Part shown: in pieces, positions 33,939 to 36,348 of the stretch
Layout: each line of letters starts with the position of its first letter
How positions within the stretch are numbered: position 1 is the first letter of the stretch
Assembly: GCA_029945855.1 (NCBI GenBank)
Contig: JAQSDJ010000108.1
Location: 1-36,348 of the forward strand
DNA length: 36,348 nucleotides
Direction of reading: 5' to 3'
Origin: Lacunisphaera sp.
GTDB lineage: Bacteria; Verrucomicrobiota; Verrucomicrobiia; Opitutales; Opitutaceae
Notes under the pieces: model-generated
Database searches by the model: none
The model's input: only the letters and a program-made list of their open reading frames with translations
Told to the model about the DNA's origin: nothing
Position numbers and translations under genes: made by a program

Positions 33939-36348
33939 ATGAAACCATTCCTGTCACTTCTGTGTGCGGCCACGGCCGTGGTTCTGGGCTGCGCGGCCGA
34001 ACCCGGACAGGAACCTGTCCGGGTCGCGACGGGGCAGCTTCTGGTCGAACCGAGCTTCGAGGCAGCCAGCTACTATTTTCGAGCCCCTGCGCCCTCGGGC
34101 GCGACGGCATCCGGCTACGCGGTCGAGTTCCGGCGTGTGGGCGCGACGGACTGGATGCGGGCGCTTGAACCGGTGAGCGACCAACCGCCCGGCGTTTGGA
34201 AGGGCAGCCTGTTCGACCTGGCGGAGGACACGGCGTGGGAAGTACGCGTGCTCGCGCCAAGCGGCGCGGAGGTGAGCGCCCCGGTGGCGTTCCGCACCTG
34301 GTCTAGCCGGCCGCCGATCGCGAGGGTAGTCGATCTTAGCTGTCTGCCGATTGGCCCGGAGGGGCTGGTGATTTCCGACCAAGGCACGCCGGAGGGCTGG
34401 ATCAAATACACTGCGCCGGCGGGCTGGCGGCTTGAACGGCCCGCGGACGGCGGTGATCCGCAGGTGGCGGCGATCACCTTCCGCCGGGCACGTCATGTCA
34501 TCCTCGAAAACGTCACGATTGTCGGCGGAGCGCGGCACGCCGTGCTGGTGCAGGAGTGTGAAGCGGTGCGGATCCTGAATTGTGATCTTTCGGGGTGGGG
34601 CCGCGTCGGCGTACAGCAGTTCACCAACACGGGCACTCGCGGCAAATACGTCGATGCAAGGGGCGAGACCATCAACTACGACGGGGCGGTCGCGATTGAC
34701 CGCAGCGCGCGCACGGTTGTCGAGCGCTGCTATGTGCACGATCCGCGGCATCGCGCGAACTCCTGGATGTTCTCCCACCCGGCGGGACCCTCGGCGGTAT
34801 ACGTCAACTACGCCCGTGGCGGCACCGTGTTGCGCTGGAACGACTTCGTGGGCAGCGACGAGCACCGCTGGAATGATGTGATCGAGTCCCGCAGCAACGC
34901 GGCTGCGGACGGGGGGTTCTTTCGCGATAGCGATATCAGCGGAAACTTTCTGGCGTTCGGCAACGACGACGGCGTCGAACTTGAGGGCGGCGGCATGAAC
35001 GTGCGTTTTTACCGCAATAAGATCGAGGGCACGACCTGCGGCATCAGCACGGGGCCGTGTTTCTTGGGCCCCCAGTTCATCTACGGCAATCTGGTCGTGA
35101 ACCCCGGCGACGAGGCCGGACTCGCGCTGATGTTCTTCAAGAACAGTCACCGGGTGGAGCAGACCGGCCAGCGCTACTTCGTCGGTAACACCCTCTTCGG
35201 ACCAAACTGCAGCGCGTACGGCGGCTACGGCAATCCGGGCGCCGGATCCCGGCGGCTGGGGTTCATGCGGAACAACGTGTTTGTCGCGAACGATGCGCGA
35301 CGGCCGGGTGAGGAGTCACAGCGCGACGATTTCGACCATAACGTGTATTGGGCCGGCGGCGACCACCGCGCTGCAGAGGCGTTCCTCGCGGGGCTGCGGG
35401 CGATCGGTCAGGAGAAGCATGGCGTCGCGATCGATCCGCAACTCGCATCACCAGCTCTGGGTGATTTCCGATTGGCTGGGAACAGCCCGGCCCGCGATCA
35501 GGCGGTCGCGGTACCTAACCTCGCGCGAGAGGGCGGGGATCCGGGGGCCTTCGCCGAAACCGGCGTGGAAGTCCCTTTCCGGCCGCTGGCGCTGACCGCG
35601 TCGCCGCGGCAACTCGACTTCGACGCCCGGGCGAGCGATGCGCGGATGCAGGTGACGCTCAGCGTGCCGGCCGGGGCGGAACCGGTGCCGTTTGAGATTC
35701 GGAAAAACGAGGTGTTCAAGTGGTTCACGGTCACTCCAATGGCCGGCACGGTCGCGCCGGGCGCACCGGTGACGCTGACCGTGACACTCGATCCGGCGGT
35801 GCTAAGCGGCCGGCCGCGGTTCAAGGGTGCGTTTCTCGTGCGGACGCCGACGGGATTGTCGCGGCCCGTTTCGGTGTATGCGACGGCCAGTTTCGCCGAG
35901 GATCTGCGGCCGGCGTCGGCGCCGGCCACGATCTACCTCGATCCTGCGGAAATGCGGGGTTTCGAGGGGCGCGTCCGCGTGGCGAAGGAGCCGGGCATCG
36001 CGAGGGGGCGGTTCGTCGCGTTCGCGGGCGACGGGGGCGATCCGGAATTCGAAGCGCAGTTCACCGTGTCGCAGCCGGGCACGTACGGACTGCTGATGCG
36101 GGCCGCGATCAGCGGCGCAGTGATGAACGGACGGGAGTTCGAAGTGGCGCTGGACGACGGCCCGCCCATCCCGGTGTCGGTCCATCCGAGCTACCAGTGG
36201 AACACGGGCGCGACGAACTTTCGCGCAGTGTTCCTGCATTCGCTGGGCGAACTCACCCCCGGCAGCCACCGGCTTCGCTTCAAGGTCCGCGCCGGCGAGC
36301 TGAAGTTGAATGAACTCATCGTGACGGAGAATCCTGCGGCGTTCTTCA
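33939..36348 (+). CDS. Large right-handed beta-helix lipoprotein, 3' end outside window
   Basis: This frame is open from the ATG at 33939 to the window edge (803 codons) and is missing from the ORF track because it has no stop here. The signal peptide ends in a lipobox-like 'VVLGC' (C18). Residues about 25-125 form an Fn3-like domain ('GYAVEFRRVGATDWMRAL'). About 150-470 is a right-handed beta-helix with repeating 'VILENVTIVGGARHAVLVQ', 'VRILNCDLSGWGRVG' and 'VVERCYVHDPRHR' rungs, a fold shared by polysaccharide lyases, polygalacturonases and C5-epimerases. About 510-630 is a beta-sandwich, and the final part ('GTYGLLMRAAISG', 'SHRLRFKVRAGELKLNELIV') resembles a carbohydrate-binding module. 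It lies 73 bases after the GH105 gene. The catalytic class cannot be decided from sequence alone; lyase is my best guess. Confidence 0.8.
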   Translation, partial: MKPFLSLLCAATAVVLGCAAEPGQEPVRVATGQLLVEPSFEAASYYFRAPAPSGATASGYAVEFRRVGATDWMRALEPVSDQPPGVWKGSLFDLAEDTAWEVRVLAPSGAEVSAPVAFRTWSSRPPIARVVDLSCLPIGPEGLVISDQGTPEGWIKYTAPAGWRLERPADGGDPQVAAITFRRARHVILENVTIVGGARHAVLVQECEAVRILNCDLSGWGRVGVQQFTNTGTRGKYVDARGETINYDGAVAIDRSARTVVERCYVHDPRHRANSWMFSHPAGPSAVYVNYARGGTVLRWNDFVGSDEHRWNDVIESRSNAAADGGFFRDSDISGNFLAFGNDDGVELEGGGMNVRFYRNKIEGTTCGISTGPCFLGPQFIYGNLVVNPGDEAGLALMFFKNSHRVEQTGQRYFVGNTLFGPNCSAYGGYGNPGAGSRRLGFMRNNVFVANDARRPGEESQRDDFDHNVYWAGGDHRAAEAFLAGLRAIGQEKHGVAIDPQLASPALGDFRLAGNSPARDQAVAVPNLAREGGDPGAFAETGVEVPFRPLALTASPRQLDFDARASDARMQVTLSVPAGAEPVPFEIRKNEVFKWFTVTPMAGTVAPGAPVTLTVTLDPAVLSGRPRFKGAFLVRTPTGLSRPVSVYATASFAEDLRPASAPATIYLDPAEMRGFEGRVRVAKEPGIARGRFVAFAGDGGDPEFEAQFTVSQPGTYGLLMRAAISGAVMNGREFEVALDDGPPIPVSVHPSYQWNTGATNFRAVFLHSLGELTPGSHRLRFKVRAGELKLNELIVTENPAAFF

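Noticed and set aside
1-36348. tRNA, rRNA, CRISPR array, insertion sequence or riboswitch
   Set aside because: I looked for regular repeats, tRNA arms, transposase motifs and known riboswitch cores by eye and found none that I can support.

Overview
Overall character. The window is GC-rich, densely coded bacterial DNA. The TonB-dependent receptor carries a 'LTPFEVVAG' segment just after its signal peptide, no SusD-like partner is visible, and the gene set includes DUF4838-type proteins, a URO-D-like protein and a sulfatase. This combination suggests a polysaccharide-degrading Verrucomicrobiota, most likely Opitutales/Opitutaceae. The assignment is an inference from protein style; no rRNA or other marker gene is present. 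Most start codons lack a clear Shine-Dalgarno sequence.

Layout. (1) 1-1060: the C-terminal end of a MobF/TrwC-type conjugative relaxase-helicase and a small overlapping gene, probably the edge of an integrated mobile element. (2) 1061-1688: a non-coding junction. (3) 1689-8104, minus strand: a five-gene operon read as class III aminotransferase, DhnA/FbaB-type aldolase, NagB-like protein, amidohydrolase and SSS-type sodium symporter. (4) 8435-11148, plus strand, divergent from that operon: a cytoplasmic neutral-ceramidase-like hydrolase and an FGGY sugar kinase with overlapping stop and start codons. (5) 11198-12307, minus strand: a URO-D-superfamily protein, divergent from a DeoR-type repressor (12545-13330). 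The space between them holds a large nested inverted repeat. (6) 13409-16876: a 1155-residue TonB-dependent receptor, followed by two strong hairpins. (7) 17024-36348: a tight run of ten plus-strand genes: two tandem DUF4838 paralogues, a PL10-like pectate lyase, GH31, an SGSH-like sulfatase, a PhoD-like lipoprotein, a GH63-like/esterase fusion, a GH67-like protein without signal peptide, GH105, and a large beta-helix lipoprotein that runs off the right edge. The beta-helix gene is absent from the supplied ORF track.

How it may work together. Region 7 plus the receptor looks like a polysaccharide-utilisation locus. Lyase and GH105 activities point to a uronic-acid-containing glycan; the sulfatase and esterase point to sulfate and acyl decorations; GH31 and the GH63-like domain would trim neutral sugars. 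Regions 3-5 look like a cytoplasmic catabolic route for an amine-containing (possibly N-acylated) sugar or polyol: import by the symporter, amide or ester removal, amine transfer, phosphorylation, isomerisation and aldol cleavage. The DeoR-type protein is the obvious candidate regulator. I cannot match this enzyme set to a pathway I know. The substrate is unknown, and the NagB-like protein has replaced two ring-opening residues, so its chemistry is probably not standard GlcN-6-P deamination.
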